A DNA stretch of 64,000 nucleotides from Hymenobacter psychrophilus (GTDB lineage Bacteria; Bacteroidota; Bacteroidia; Cytophagales; Hymenobacteraceae). Under the pieces are notes generated by a model that was not told the DNA's origin, ran no database searches, and worked only from the letters and a program-made list of their open reading frames with translations. Positions 15,375 through 24,394 of the stretch are shown piece after piece. Position numbers and translations under genes: made by a program. The DNA lies in NCBI RefSeq assembly GCF_900107135.1, contig NZ_FNOV01000011.1:62001-126000 (forward strand), in the 5' to 3' direction. The stretch's first letter is position 1, and every line of letters begins with the position of its first letter.

Positions 15375-16502
15375 ATGAATAAGAAAGCGAAACGTGTCGG
15401 CCAGTCAATAATTGGTCTTGTGGGGCTGCTGCTACTGGCCGGCGCCACCTTCGCCGGGCTAAGCCCCCAGCTGGGTGGCACGCCCACCAAAGCCGAAAAG
15501 GCCCGCTATGCCCGCAGCGGCCATTACCTGGAGGGCGAATTTTACTATCCCTGGAAGACCACTGAGCTGATGACCGGCGGCAGTATGGCCCAGGTGATGT
15601 GGGAGTTTCTGTTCAACCAAACACCCGGCCGCAAGCCCCCCGGCCCGCTGCCCATGCAGCTGCTCGATTCGCTGAGTATTGTGGCTAAAACGCCCGAGCT
15701 GCTGCGCGTAACGTGGTTCGGGCACTCGGCCAGCCTGCTCGAAATCGGGGGGCAGAATATTCTGTTCGACCCCATGCTGGGCCAGGATATGGGGCCGATA
15801 AGCTGGGCCACGCCCAAGCGCTACAACCCCCGCGTGCCCATCTTCACCGGGCAGCTGCCACCCATCACGGCCGTGCTCATCTCCCACGACCACTACGACC
15901 ACCTCGATTACGAAACCATCCGCCAGCTCCGGAGCAAAACCCGCCTGTTTATAGTGCCGCTGGGCATTGGCGCCCACCTGCGGGCCTGGGGCGTCGATAC
16001 GGCCCGCATCCGCGAGCTGGACTGGAACGACTCGGTGCAGGTGGCGGGCCTGACGATTGTGAGCACCCCGGCGCGGCACTTTTCGGGGCGCGGGCTCACC
16101 AACCGCAACTCCACTTCCTGGAGCAGCTGGGTGGTAAAGTCGGCCACCCGCCGCGCTTTTTATAGCGGCGACGGGGGCTACGGCCCGCACTTCGCCGCCA
16201 TCGGCCGCCAGTACGGCCCCTTCGATGTAGGGCTGCTGGAATGCGGCCAGTACGACCCGCATTGGGCCGACATCCACATGCTGCCCGAGCAGAGTGTGCA
16301 GGCTGCCCGCGACGTGCGGGCCGCCGTGATGCTGCCCGTGCATTGGGGCGCTTTCACCGAGGCCAACCACCCCTGGAATGAGCCGCCGCGCCGCGCCACC
16401 GCCGAAGCCGCCCGCCTGGGCCAACCGATAACCACGCCCGAGCTGGGCCAGCCCGTTACGTTCGACGGCCGCCCGCTGCCGCAAGAAAGGTGGTGGGAGT
16501 AG
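15375..16502 (+). CDS. MBL-fold metal-dependent hydrolase (NAPE-PLD/UlaG-like)
   Basis: 375 residues. A single N-terminal membrane anchor (SIIGLVGLLLLAGATFAGL, ~9-28) precedes a metallo-beta-lactamase domain of the YhfI/NAPE-PLD-like group. The metal ligands are in HDHYDHLD (about 171-178); downstream ARHFSGRG, YSGDGGYG and MLPVHWGAF supply the remaining His/Asp ligands. Typical activities are phosphodiesterase or lactonase; the substrate is unknown. Membrane-tethered with the catalytic domain probably facing the periplasm. A weak TATACTTG -7 box lies about 30 bases upstream; a terminator hairpin follows. Confidence 0.9.
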   Translation: MNKKAKRVGQSIIGLVGLLLLAGATFAGLSPQLGGTPTKAEKARYARSGHYLEGEFYYPWKTTELMTGGSMAQVMWEFLFNQTPGRKPPGPLPMQLLDSLSIVAKTPELLRVTWFGHSASLLEIGGQNILFDPMLGQDMGPISWATPKRYNPRVPIFTGQLPPITAVLISHDHYDHLDYETIRQLRSKTRLFIVPLGIGAHLRAWGVDTARIRELDWNDSVQVAGLTIVSTPARHFSGRGLTNRNSTSWSSWVVKSATRRAFYSGDGGYGPHFAAIGRQYGPFDVGLLECGQYDPHWADIHMLPEQSVQAARDVRAAVMLPVHWGAFTEANHPWNEPPRRATAEAARLGQPITTPELGQPVTFDGRPLPQERWWE

Positions 16503-16523
16503 TGGTGAGTGAGGGGGAAGGAG

Positions 16524-16564
16524 AAAGAACGTCATGCTTCGGCAAGCTCAGCATGACGTTCTTT
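16524..16564. terminator. Bidirectional terminator, GTCATGCTGAGC family
   Basis: Perfect 15-nt arms (16524-16538, 16550-16564) around an 11-base loop, followed on the plus strand by a T run reaching seven T. Lies between convergent MBL and GNAT genes. The arm (AGCATGACGTT) is the core shared with the larger inverted repeats at 19499, 35973 and 37132. Confidence 0.85.
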
Positions 16565-16574
16565 TTTTACTATC

Positions 16575-17102
16575 TCACTTCTCCATCTCCTTCCGCAATA
16601 CCATCAGCACCAGTGGCGCGGCTTGCAGCGGCACGCCGAAGCGGGTGTCGGTGGGGAAGGCCACGGTTTCGGAGGTGCGCTGGTAGCCCAGGCGCTCGTA
16701 CCAGGCCAGCAGCTCGTGGCGGACGGAAATGACGGTCATGCGCACGGCGGTGCAGCCGAGGTTGCGGGCGTGGCTTTCGGCGGCCTGCACCAGCTGCCGG
16801 CCCACGCCGCCGGCTTGCAGCGTGGGCTCTACCGACAGCATGCCCAGGTATAGCTCGGGGCCTTGATGCTGCAGAAACACGCTGCCGATCAGCTCATCGT
16901 CGGGGGGCCGGCGGGCCAGCAGAAACTGTGCGGCGGGCTTTTCGAGTTGCTCGCGCAGGTCGGCTTCATCGGTGCGCTGGCCGGCAAGCAGCGCCGCTTC
17001 GGTGGTCCAGCCCTGCGTTGACGCTTCGCCCCGGTAGGCGCGGTTGACGAGGCGGTTGAGGGCCGGAAGGTCGGCTGGCGTGGCGGGGGCGAAGTGAAGC
17101 AT
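16575..17102 (-). CDS. GNAT-family N-acetyltransferase
   Basis: 175 residues; start at the Met at 17102, since the upstream 42 codons are translated from a repetitive intergenic region. The GNAT acetyl-CoA-binding core is clear: LYLGMLSVEPTLQAGGVGRQLV (motif A, with GGVGRQL as the pyrophosphate loop) followed by ESHARNLGCTAVRMTV and WYERLGYQRTS (motif B). Acceptor substrate unknown. It is convergent with the MBL gene. Confidence 0.9.
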   Translation of the reverse strand: MLHFAPATPADLPALNRLVNRAYRGEASTQGWTTEAALLAGQRTDEADLREQLEKPAAQFLLARRPPDDELIGSVFLQHQGPELYLGMLSVEPTLQAGGVGRQLVQAAESHARNLGCTAVRMTVISVRHELLAWYERLGYQRTSETVAFPTDTRFGVPLQAAPLVLMVLRKEMEK

Positions 17103-17108
17103 CAGGTG

Positions 17109-17265
17109 AACTGGTGAAATAGTGAGGTGGTGAAATGGTGAGTTGCCGCTGCGGCCAGTGCGGCCAGCGCCGGTGACAAACCGGTGAGGGTGGCGCAAGT
17201 TGGGCCGCCAAAACGTCAAACGCACCATTTCACTATCTCACCACCTCGCCTAAAGCCATTTCACC
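17109..17265. repeat. Degenerate inverted repeats of GGTGAAATnGTGAG type in a divergent promoter region
   Basis: The left part (17109-17140) carries direct copies of GGTGAAAT/GTGAGGTGG and the right part (17223-17265) carries complementary CACCATTTCAC and CTCACCACCTC. Pairing is imperfect and in changed order. The region separates divergent genes (17102 minus, 17301 plus), so it is not a simple terminator. A TAACTTCG -7-like box (17271-17278) just after it probably serves the E1 gene. Confidence 0.55.
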
Positions 17266-17300
17266 TTTCGTAACTTCGCCCCAGTACCCACCCTCCGCCC

Positions 17301-19481
17301 ATGACCTTCGAAACCGCTCCCGCCCCGGAAATCGATTTGACTGCCACCCACGCTTCGCCCGAACTGCTGCGCCGCGCCTACCGTCTGCTGCGTACCAGCG
17401 ACGAACTGGCCCGCCTCTACGAAGAAAACAAGGCTTTAACGGCCAAATACGTGCACGCCACGGCCCGCGGCCACGAGGCCATCCAGCTGGCCGCCGCCAC
17501 CTGCCTCGGCCCCCAGGACTACGCCGCGCCCTACTACCGCGACGACGCCATGTTGCTCGGCATCGGCCTGACGCCCTACGAGCTCATGCTCCAGCTCATG
17601 GCCAAGCGCGACGACCCGTTTTCGGGCGGCCGCACCTACTACTCGCACCCTTCATTGCGCCGGGCCGGCTTCCCCACCATTCCGCACCAGAGCTCGGCCA
17701 CCGGCATGCAGGCCATTCCGGCCACCGGCGTGGCCCAGGGCATCAAGTACCTGGAAATTCCGAAATTATTGAGGCTGCCAACTGGTCCAAGTGACTTTTA
17801 TGAAAGCGGGCAGCCAGTGCCCGGCCTCTATGGCCTAGTGCAGACCGAGGAACATGCCGTTGATAAACCGCTGGTAATTTGCTCGATTGGCGACGGGGCC
17901 ATGACCGAGGGCGAAGTGAGCGAGGCCTTGCAGATGGCCGTGCTGCACCAGCTGCCCATTATTTATCTGGTGCAGGACAACGACTGGGGCATTTCAGCTA
18001 CCGGCCGCGAGATGCGCACGATGAACGCCTACGAGTTTGCGGCCGGCTTCAAGGGCCTGCACCGTTTGCAGACCGACGGGGCCGATTTTCTGGCCAGCTA
18101 CGCCACCATGCAACAGGCCGCCGCCCACGTGCGCGCCCGGCGCGGCCCCGTGCTGGTGCACGCCAAATGCCCGCTGCTGGGCCACCACACCAGCGGCGTG
18201 CGCCGCGAGTGGTACCGCGGCGACGATTTGGCCCAGCACACTCTTCAAGACCCGCTGCCCCGTTTCCACAAGCAAATGCTGGCCCTGGGCTTTGCCGAAA
18301 CCGAGCTGCAGCAGCTGGCCGACGAGGCCCGCGCCACCGTGCAGACCGACTATGAGCGCGCCCTGGCCGCGCCCGACCCCGACCCGGCCACCTTCGCCGA
18401 CCACGAGTTTGCCCCGCCGGCCGTGACGGAGGAAACCGGCGAGCGGGCCCCCGCCGGCGCCGACAAGGCCCTGATGGTGGATGCCGCTTTGCACGCCGTG
18501 GATGACATTCTGCGCGAGTTCCCAGAGGCCCTGTTCTACGGCCAGGACGTGGGCGGCGAGCTGGGCGGCGTCTTCCGCGAGGCGGCGCTGCTGGCCAAGA
18601 AGTACGGCGACGCCCGGGTATTCAATACGCCCATTCAGGAGGCCTACATTGTGGGCAGCACGGCCGGTATGAGCGCCGTGGGGGCCAAACCCATTGTCGA
18701 AATTCAGTTTGCCGACTACATCTGGCCCGGCCTCAACCAGCTGGTCGAGGAACTCAGCAAATCCTGCTACCTAAGCAACGGGCAGTTTCCGGTGCAAAGC
18801 CTGATCCGGGTGCCCATCGGGGCCTACGGCGGGGGCGGGCCCTACCACTCGGGCTCCATCGAAAGCACGCTGCTCACTATTCGGGGCATTAAAGTGGTGT
18901 ACCCCAGCAACGCGGCCGACATGAAGGGCCTGCTGCGGGCCGCCTTCCTCGACCCCAACCCGGTAGTGCTGCTCGAACACAAGGGCCTGTACTGGAGCAA
19001 AGTACCCGGCACCGAGGAGGCCAAAACCATCGAGCCGGCCACCGGCTACGTCATCCCGCTGGGGAAGGCCAACATCTTCCAAGCCGCCGACGCCCAAAAG
19101 CTAGCCAACGGCGAAACCTGCGTGGTGATTACCTACGGCATGGGCGTGCACTGGGCCCGCACGGCCAGCAAGCAGTTCGCCGGCCAGGTCGAAATTCTGG
19201 ACCTGCGCACGCTTAACCCCCTCGACTGGGACGCCGTGCAGGCGGCCGTGCGCCGCCACGGCAAGGCCTTGGTGCTCACCGAGGAACCCCTCATGAACTC
19301 CTTTGCCGAAAGCCTGGCCGGCCGCATCCAGCGCCACTGCTTCCGGCAGCTCGACGCGCCCGTGTTCACGCTCGGCGCCGCCAACCTGCCCGCCATTGCC
19401 CTCAACGTGGAGCTGGAAAAGCAAATGCTGCCCAACCCCGAAAAAGTAGCCACCGCCCTGGCCGAGCTGCTCGGGTATTAG
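17301..19481 (+). CDS. Thiamine-pyrophosphate-dependent E1 dehydrogenase, fused alpha and beta subunits
   Basis: 726 residues. Decarboxylates a 2-oxo acid on TPP and passes the acyl group to a lipoyl E2 (branched-chain or pyruvate dehydrogenase type). The alpha-like half (~20-345) has the TPP motif GDGAMTEGEVSEAL starting at Gly197 and ending at Asn227 in QDNDWGIS. The beta-like half starts near 388 (KALMVDAALHAVDDILREF) and holds FNTPIQEAYIVGSTAGMSAVG and the C-terminal transketolase domain (VEILDLRTLNPLDWDAV). Normally these are two genes; a single-chain form occurs in Bacteroidota. No E2 or E3 gene is nearby. Confidence 0.93.
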   Translation: MTFETAPAPEIDLTATHASPELLRRAYRLLRTSDELARLYEENKALTAKYVHATARGHEAIQLAAATCLGPQDYAAPYYRDDAMLLGIGLTPYELMLQLMAKRDDPFSGGRTYYSHPSLRRAGFPTIPHQSSATGMQAIPATGVAQGIKYLEIPKLLRLPTGPSDFYESGQPVPGLYGLVQTEEHAVDKPLVICSIGDGAMTEGEVSEALQMAVLHQLPIIYLVQDNDWGISATGREMRTMNAYEFAAGFKGLHRLQTDGADFLASYATMQQAAAHVRARRGPVLVHAKCPLLGHHTSGVRREWYRGDDLAQHTLQDPLPRFHKQMLALGFAETELQQLADEARATVQTDYERALAAPDPDPATFADHEFAPPAVTEETGERAPAGADKALMVDAALHAVDDILREFPEALFYGQDVGGELGGVFREAALLAKKYGDARVFNTPIQEAYIVGSTAGMSAVGAKPIVEIQFADYIWPGLNQLVEELSKSCYLSNGQFPVQSLIRVPIGAYGGGGPYHSGSIESTLLTIRGIKVVYPSNAADMKGLLRAAFLDPNPVVLLEHKGLYWSKVPGTEEAKTIEPATGYVIPLGKANIFQAADAQKLANGETCVVITYGMGVHWARTASKQFAGQVEILDLRTLNPLDWDAVQAAVRRHGKALVLTEEPLMNSFAESLAGRIQRHCFRQLDAPVFTLGAANLPAIALNVELEKQMLPNPEKVATALAELLGY

Positions 19482-19498
19482 GAGTAAGGAATCAGAGG

Positions 19499-19607
19499 AA
19501 GACCGTCATTCTGAGTGAAGCGAAGAATCTCGCGCGCCAAAGTAATTTCCAACGACAGGATTACTTTGGCACGCGAGATTCTTCGCTTCACTCAGAATGA
19601 CGGTCTT
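19499..19607. repeat. Long inverted repeat (48-nt arms), GTCATTCTGAG family
   Basis: Arms 19499-19546 and 19560-19607 pair with one mismatch around a 13-base loop. Between the convergent E1 and TamL genes, where it can end both transcripts. The outer arm GTCATTCTGAGTGAAGCGAA shares its core with elements at 35973 and 37132. A short array CACTAACCACTAACCACTAA follows (19609-19628). Confidence 0.9.
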
Positions 19608-19632
19608 TCACTAACCACTAACCACTAACTAC

Positions 19633-22230
19633 TTAGAACGGATACCCGATGCCCAGATTAAATGCGGTCTGGTCTTCGCGGAAGCTGAAGTTGCGGATAG
19701 CCCACTTGTTGCCGGGGGCGGTGGGGTCGTATACTTTGGTGGCAATGTCGAGGCGCATAATCAGGAAGCTCAAATCGAAGCGGAAACCGAAGCCCGAGCC
19801 CACCGCGAATTGCCGGTAAAACTGATTGAATTGAAACTGCGCCCCCGGCCGTGGGTCGGGCCGGATACTCCAGACGTTGCCAACATCGGTGAATACAGCT
19901 CCTTTAATGAAGTTGTAGAGTGGGAAGCGGTACTCGATGTTGCCTTCGAGCAATAGCTCGCCGGGCTGCTCCAGGTTGTAGTCGCGGACGAGCTTATCCT
20001 GCTCGTCGCGCAGCAGTTGGGCGGGGTTTTCGGGGTCGAACCGGTACTGCGTAAATGAGCCCGTGCCCAACCGGCGCGGTTTCCAGGCCCGCACGCTGGA
20101 GCTGCCGCCCGAAAACAGGTACTTGTCGTAGGGAACCAGGTACGACGAAGCGGTGCTCTGGCTGCCGTCGCGGGCAATAGTGGTCAGGCGCGTGGGGCTC
20201 AGGGCCGCCACCGCCCCGCCCGCCAGCCGGTATACCAGGTACGAGTCGGAGGTGAGCTTGTAGTAGCGGCGATAATCGGCCGTGAACTTGGTGAAATCGT
20301 AGATTTTCAGGTCGCTCTGGCGCAGGTTGCGCGTGTCGGTGAGCAGCGGCTGCTTCTGAAACAGGCCCCGGCTCAGGCCACCCACTTCGGCAAACAGGCG
20401 CAGGTAGCGCGCGTCGCGGGTTTCGTTGAAGTCGTTGGAGTTGTAGAGCGACGTAGCGTTGAAGCTGGGAATGAGCAGGTTATCGAAGCTGCGGAATAGG
20501 GGGGAGCCCTGCCGGATAAGCAGGTTCTGCAGAGTCGTCTGGAACGTGTCGCTGATGCTGGCCGTGCGGATGATGCTCAGGTCAATGGGCGTAAGCACGT
20601 ATTGGTGAAAGGCCGAGCGCTGCCAGATATAGTCGAAGGTGCCCTCCACGTTGGTACGGGTGTAATCGGGCCGGTCGACGTAGGTGTAGGAGGCGTTGAA
20701 GCGGGTGCGCGGGTTGTACTCGCCCAGCCGCGGCCCCACCCGCCAGGGCACCAGAAACCGTGGCAGCACCAGGTTCACGTTGGCCCCGAGCTGGGTAGTG
20801 AGCTCGGAGCGCAGCTTTTTCTGGGTGTCGCTGCTTTGGGTGCCCGTGATGTCGTACTGCCCTTCAAAGCCGGCCCGCACCCCAAATTCCAGGATTTCGG
20901 CCCCGCCGAACACGTTGCGAATTTTCAGGCGTACGTTGCCGAACGGGCCTACCTGCTGGGCCACGTAGGTACCCCCGAACTCAGTGGTTTCCTGGAACTT
21001 CTTGGCCGGGGCCGCATTGATGGTGACATCGAGCAGGCCCTGGGTCGAGTCGGCCGGCGCTTCCGGGCCACGTACCCGCCGGTAGTTGATGGTAGTGAAG
21101 CGGAACATATCCAGGCTGCCGAGCTGGCGCTGGGTGCGCTGGGTAGTGATGAGGCTGTACGGCTCGTTGGGCCGCAGCGCGAGTTTCCGGTCGAGGGCCC
21201 GCGGGCTGATGCGGTGACGGTAGGCCAGGTAGTTAACCGAGTCGCGCACCAGCGTATCACGGGTGCGGCCAAAGCGTACGATGCCGGCGTCGCTGATGAA
21301 ATCGACGTGGCGCAGCGTGTAGCGCTGGTGCTCGCCGCGGGCCGGGTTGGCCACGAGCGTGCGCAGGCGTACGGTGGCCGGCCGAAAGCTGGTGTCGGCC
21401 TCGAAGGTGATGTACTGCTGGCGGAAGTCATAGTAGCCCTGGTTTTTGAGCAGGACTTCCAACCGAGCGCGCTCGGCCCCGATAACCTCCTCATCGTACT
21501 GGCCACCCACCTGCAATAGGCGCTGGGGCCGGGCCGCCCGCACCCGCCGGGCCACAATCGAGTCGGCTACTTCGTCATCAAGTTGCGAGTAATGGAAGGC
21601 CGGACCCTCGTGGATATGGTAGGTAACCGTAACGCGCTGCGAGTCGGTGGTATAGGGCGCCTGCAGCGCCAGCAGGCGCAGGGGCGTAAACCGGCGGGTG
21701 GGCACGGTGTCGGTCACCGTAACGGAACTGCGGAAAAAGCCCTTGGACTTCAGATAAATGGACAGCTGCTGTACCGAGTTGGCCGTGAGCGAGGAATCGT
21801 AGACCACCGGCGGCTCGCCCAGGCGCATAATGGCGTTGCCCTTGTCGAGGGCCAGCTGGTAGCGGCGCTCCTTCTGTTCGCGCCGGCGCAGCAGCTTGCC
21901 CACCCGGGCCGAGTCGGTGCCGGCCTCCTTGATCTGGCGGGCGTAGCTGGCCTGGGTATCGGCCAGCTTGCGGGCAATGCGCTCGGGGTTATAAAACGAG
22001 CGGCCAAACTGGTAGATGGTTACCTTTGGCAGCGGGAAGGTGCTGTTCGGCTGCTGCTGCACCAGCGCCGCCAGCCGCTCGGGGTCGGCCTTTTCGGTGC
22101 CCTTGATGCTGACGTCGCTCAACAGCCGCTGGCCGGGCTTCAGCAGCCGCAGCGGCGAACAGCCCACCAGCCCGCCGCCGGCCAGCAGCAGGCCCGCCAG
22201 GGCCAGCTGCCGCAGCCGGGGCAGTTCCAC
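19633..22230 (-). CDS. tamL: Omp85-family outer membrane assembly lipoprotein (TamL/BamA-like)
   Basis: About 865 residues from the GTG at 22230. The sequence then gives a normal lipoprotein signal (ELPRLRQLALAGLLLAGGGL) with lipobox LVGC and CSPLRLLKPGQRLL. An in-frame ATG at 22281 adds 17 residues but would overlap the divergent methyltransferase start. POTRA-type repeats occupy ~45-400 (VSIKGTEKADPERL, LTANSVQQLSIYLKSKGFF), then a 16-strand-type barrel to the terminal Phe (LGIGYPF). FSGGSSSVRAWKPRRLG is the conserved VRGY-like L6 loop motif. The lipid anchor and architecture match the Bacteroidota TamA homologue TamL; BamA proper lacks the Cys. No tamB is adjacent. Confidence 0.88.
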   Translation of the reverse strand: MELPRLRQLALAGLLLAGGGLVGCSPLRLLKPGQRLLSDVSIKGTEKADPERLAALVQQQPNSTFPLPKVTIYQFGRSFYNPERIARKLADTQASYARQIKEAGTDSARVGKLLRRREQKERRYQLALDKGNAIMRLGEPPVVYDSSLTANSVQQLSIYLKSKGFFRSSVTVTDTVPTRRFTPLRLLALQAPYTTDSQRVTVTYHIHEGPAFHYSQLDDEVADSIVARRVRAARPQRLLQVGGQYDEEVIGAERARLEVLLKNQGYYDFRQQYITFEADTSFRPATVRLRTLVANPARGEHQRYTLRHVDFISDAGIVRFGRTRDTLVRDSVNYLAYRHRISPRALDRKLALRPNEPYSLITTQRTQRQLGSLDMFRFTTINYRRVRGPEAPADSTQGLLDVTINAAPAKKFQETTEFGGTYVAQQVGPFGNVRLKIRNVFGGAEILEFGVRAGFEGQYDITGTQSSDTQKKLRSELTTQLGANVNLVLPRFLVPWRVGPRLGEYNPRTRFNASYTYVDRPDYTRTNVEGTFDYIWQRSAFHQYVLTPIDLSIIRTASISDTFQTTLQNLLIRQGSPLFRSFDNLLIPSFNATSLYNSNDFNETRDARYLRLFAEVGGLSRGLFQKQPLLTDTRNLRQSDLKIYDFTKFTADYRRYYKLTSDSYLVYRLAGGAVAALSPTRLTTIARDGSQSTASSYLVPYDKYLFSGGSSSVRAWKPRRLGTGSFTQYRFDPENPAQLLRDEQDKLVRDYNLEQPGELLLEGNIEYRFPLYNFIKGAVFTDVGNVWSIRPDPRPGAQFQFNQFYRQFAVGSGFGFRFDLSFLIMRLDIATKVYDPTAPGNKWAIRNFSFREDQTAFNLGIGYPF

Positions 22231-22271
22231 TTGTTTAAAATCTCGCCCCAACAGGGCCTCAAAAGGTGCCA

Positions 22272-23018
22272 ATGGTTTCAAAAGCAGTAGCGAAATACGT
22301 GCACGCGCTGCACCTGAAGAAGTACCGCACCCGCCACGGGGCCTTCCTGGTAGAAGGGGGCAAGAGCGTGCGCGAGCTGCTAAGTTCCGGCATTCCAGCC
22401 GAACGGTTGATAGCGACGCCCGAATTTGCCGAGAAAATTGCCGCCGAGCTACCCGCCAGCGTCCCGCTCGACCTGGTTTCGGCCGACGAGCTGACCCGCC
22501 TCAGTTCCCTGAGCACCAATAACACGGCCCTGGCCGTGGCCCGGCTACCCGCCGAAATACCCCTGCAGCCGGCCGCCAACCAGCTGCTGCTGGCCCTCGA
22601 CGATGTGCGCGACCCCGGCAACGTGGGCACGCTCATCCGGCTGGCCGACTGGTATGGGCTGGCCGGGGTGGTGTGCTCCGAAACCTGCGCCGACCCCTGG
22701 GCTCCCAAAACGGTGGTGGCCACCATGGGCTCGTTCACTCGCGTGCCCGTCTGGCAGCGCGACCTACCCGCCTGGCTGGCCACGCTGCCCGCCAACCTGC
22801 CCGTGTATGGCGCCGACCTGCACGGCGACAACGTGCACCGCCTCACGCTCCGGCCCAGCGGCGTGCTCATCATGGGCAGTGAGTCGCACGGCCTCACGCC
22901 GCCCGTCGAGGCCTGCCTCACCCAGCGCCTGCACATCCCCGGCCGGGGCCAGGCCGAAAGCCTCAATGTCGCCGTTTCGGCCGCCATTCTGCTGGATAAT
23001 TTTTACCGGAATAGTTGA
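22272..23018 (+). CDS. TrmH/SpoU-family RNA 2'-O-methyltransferase
   Basis: 248 residues from the Met at 22272 (MVSKAVAKYVHALHLKKYR, the usual family opening); an earlier Met lies two codons upstream. The N-terminal L30e-like substrate domain (to ~95) is followed by the SPOUT fold with its trefoil-knot motifs: DDVRDPGNVGTLIRLADWYG (motif 1), LIMGSESHGLT (motif 2) and RGQAESLNVAVSAAILL (motif 3). It methylates a ribose 2'-OH in rRNA or tRNA using AdoMet; the target base is not predictable. Divergent from tamL with a 41-base gap, so both promoters must be compact or overlapping. A long terminator hairpin follows. Confidence 0.93.
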   Translation: MVSKAVAKYVHALHLKKYRTRHGAFLVEGGKSVRELLSSGIPAERLIATPEFAEKIAAELPASVPLDLVSADELTRLSSLSTNNTALAVARLPAEIPLQPAANQLLLALDDVRDPGNVGTLIRLADWYGLAGVVCSETCADPWAPKTVVATMGSFTRVPVWQRDLPAWLATLPANLPVYGADLHGDNVHRLTLRPSGVLIMGSESHGLTPPVEACLTQRLHIPGRGQAESLNVAVSAAILLDNFYRNS

Positions 23019-23027
23019 GTTCTCGAA

Positions 23028-23117
23028 TCACCTGCTCAAGCGTGCAAATGGCCCGCTGAACGGCTCCCAGGCAGGAGGTTCAACGGGCTATTTGTACGCT
23101 TGAGCAGGTGATTTTTT
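23028..23117 (+). terminator. Hairpin with 34-nt arms followed by T6
   Basis: Arms 23028-23061 and 23078-23111 pair throughout, with three G-U-type differences, around a 16-base loop; the plus strand then runs into six T. It starts 9 bases after the methyltransferase stop and also separates it from the convergent outer-membrane gene. Confidence 0.88.
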
Positions 23118-23130
23118 AATTCAAAAAGCC

Positions 23131-24288
23131 CTAGTTGAACAACACAACCCCAAAGCTGATGGCCTGGGCCTGGGGGCCGCGGTTGTTTTTAAACAGCTCG
23201 TTGAGGCTGTACTTGGCAAACAAATCGATGCCGCGGATGCCCATGGTGCCCTGCAGGCCGTACTGGAAATCTTCGAGGTTGTAGCTGCCGCGGTCTTTGT
23301 CCTTCTTAGTGTTGCCGTCTTCCTCGTACTTGAGCTTGGTGTGCGAGCCCAGGCGGTAGCCCACAAAGCCACCGGCCCCCACGCGGAATGAGTTGCGGCC
23401 CTTGTCGTCGCGGAAGCTGAGGGCGAGCATCAGCGGCAGGTTGATGGTCGATACCGCCAGCTTGCTTTTCTCGTAGTTGCGGCCAACTTCGGTGGGCAGC
23501 TCCAGCGTCGTTACGCCGTCCTGGTTCACGAAGCGACGGTTGTTGTCGAGCATGTAGTTGTTGAAGGCCAGTTCGGGACCGGTACGCAGGTACAGCGGCG
23601 AGCCTTTAGCGCCCAGCCGAATATCGTAGACCCAGTTGAAGCTGATGTAGCGCGAGCCCCAGGGGCGCAGGTCCAGCGAGTTGCCGTTCTGATCCTGCTG
23701 CTTGTTGGTCAGCGCGTTCAGGCCCAGATCGATAGTGAAGTTGCTGTGCACGGGGCGGTTGGCCCGTTCTTCAATTTTGGCCTTGCGCTCGGCCATCCGG
23801 ATGGAGTCGGACTTGGCCGACGAGCCCACCCGCACCGACACCCGGTCGTTGCCGTCGGCGCTGTTTTCCTCTACCGTCACGCCAAACACCCGGCCCACGG
23901 TTACGTCCACCCGCTCGCCCTTTTTGGCGGGGCGGTCGGTCTGCGAATCGTTGTGCATCGTGATGCGAATCTGCTCGGGTACCCGCTTGCCGGGCTGGTC
24001 CTTGGCGGGGTAGAATTCCATCGTTACCTGCTCGGAAGAGGAGTTCTTGCTGGCCTTCTCGGCCTGGGCAATGTAGGTGTCGAGCAGCAGCATAAGCGAA
24101 TCGAGCTTGTAATTGCGCAGTTCGCGCAGCTGGGCCCGGTCTTTCACGTAGAGCGTCATCGTGGCCTGGTTGGGCAGGCGCACCACAATCGTGTCGTCGT
24201 TCAGGGCACGCAGGGCGCGGGCCGAGCCGGTGGTCGAAACCAGGGCCAGCAGCATCGTCAGGAGCGGAAGCAGGAGGAAGCGTTTCAT
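23131..24288 (-). CDS. Outer membrane beta-barrel protein (PorT-like, sigma-linked)
   Basis: 385 residues with a signal peptide (MKRFLLLPLLTMLLALVSTTGSARA). Residues ~30-190 are a charged, coil-rich periplasmic region (NDDTIVVRLPNQATMTLYVKDRA...). From ~200 the sequence alternates as a barrel (VHSNFTIDLGLNALTN, FRVGAGGFVGYRLG, GSHTKLKYE) and ends in a terminal aromatic-type strand (AISFGVVLFN). It resembles the PorT/outer-membrane-beta-barrel families. It follows the sigma and anti-sigma genes on the same strand with a 106-base gap, a common Bacteroidota arrangement in which the membrane protein senses or is controlled by the sigma factor. Confidence 0.85.
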   Translation of the reverse strand: MKRFLLLPLLTMLLALVSTTGSARALRALNDDTIVVRLPNQATMTLYVKDRAQLRELRNYKLDSLMLLLDTYIAQAEKASKNSSSEQVTMEFYPAKDQPGKRVPEQIRITMHNDSQTDRPAKKGERVDVTVGRVFGVTVEENSADGNDRVSVRVGSSAKSDSIRMAERKAKIEERANRPVHSNFTIDLGLNALTNKQQDQNGNSLDLRPWGSRYISFNWVYDIRLGAKGSPLYLRTGPELAFNNYMLDNNRRFVNQDGVTTLELPTEVGRNYEKSKLAVSTINLPLMLALSFRDDKGRNSFRVGAGGFVGYRLGSHTKLKYEEDGNTKKDKDRGSYNLEDFQYGLQGTMGIRGIDLFAKYSLNELFKNNRGPQAQAISFGVVLFN

Positions 24289-24303
24289 GGGAAAGTTGCG
24301 TTA

Positions 24304-24393
24304 GAGCTTGGAGCCTAGTTGGTAGAGCTTAGTTATTGGTTGTTAGACTGCTTGGAACAACGTCCTCTAAGCACTGCCAACTAAGCGCTAAGC
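24304..24393. repeat. Imperfect inverted repeat between anti-sigma and OMP genes
   Basis: AGAGCTTGGAGCCTAGTTGGTAGAGCTTAG on the left is partly complementary to CTAAGCACTGCCAACTAAGCGCTAAGCACTATAA on the right. Decayed GCTTAG-type repeats; could attenuate read-through from the anti-sigma gene into the OMP gene. Confidence 0.5.
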
Positions 24394-24394
24394 A

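Noticed and set aside
20602..21519. 305-codon plus-strand open frame inside tamL
   Set aside because: It is opposite a coherent Omp85 gene with signal peptide and barrel; the plus-strand reading is a GC-rich shadow with no domain.
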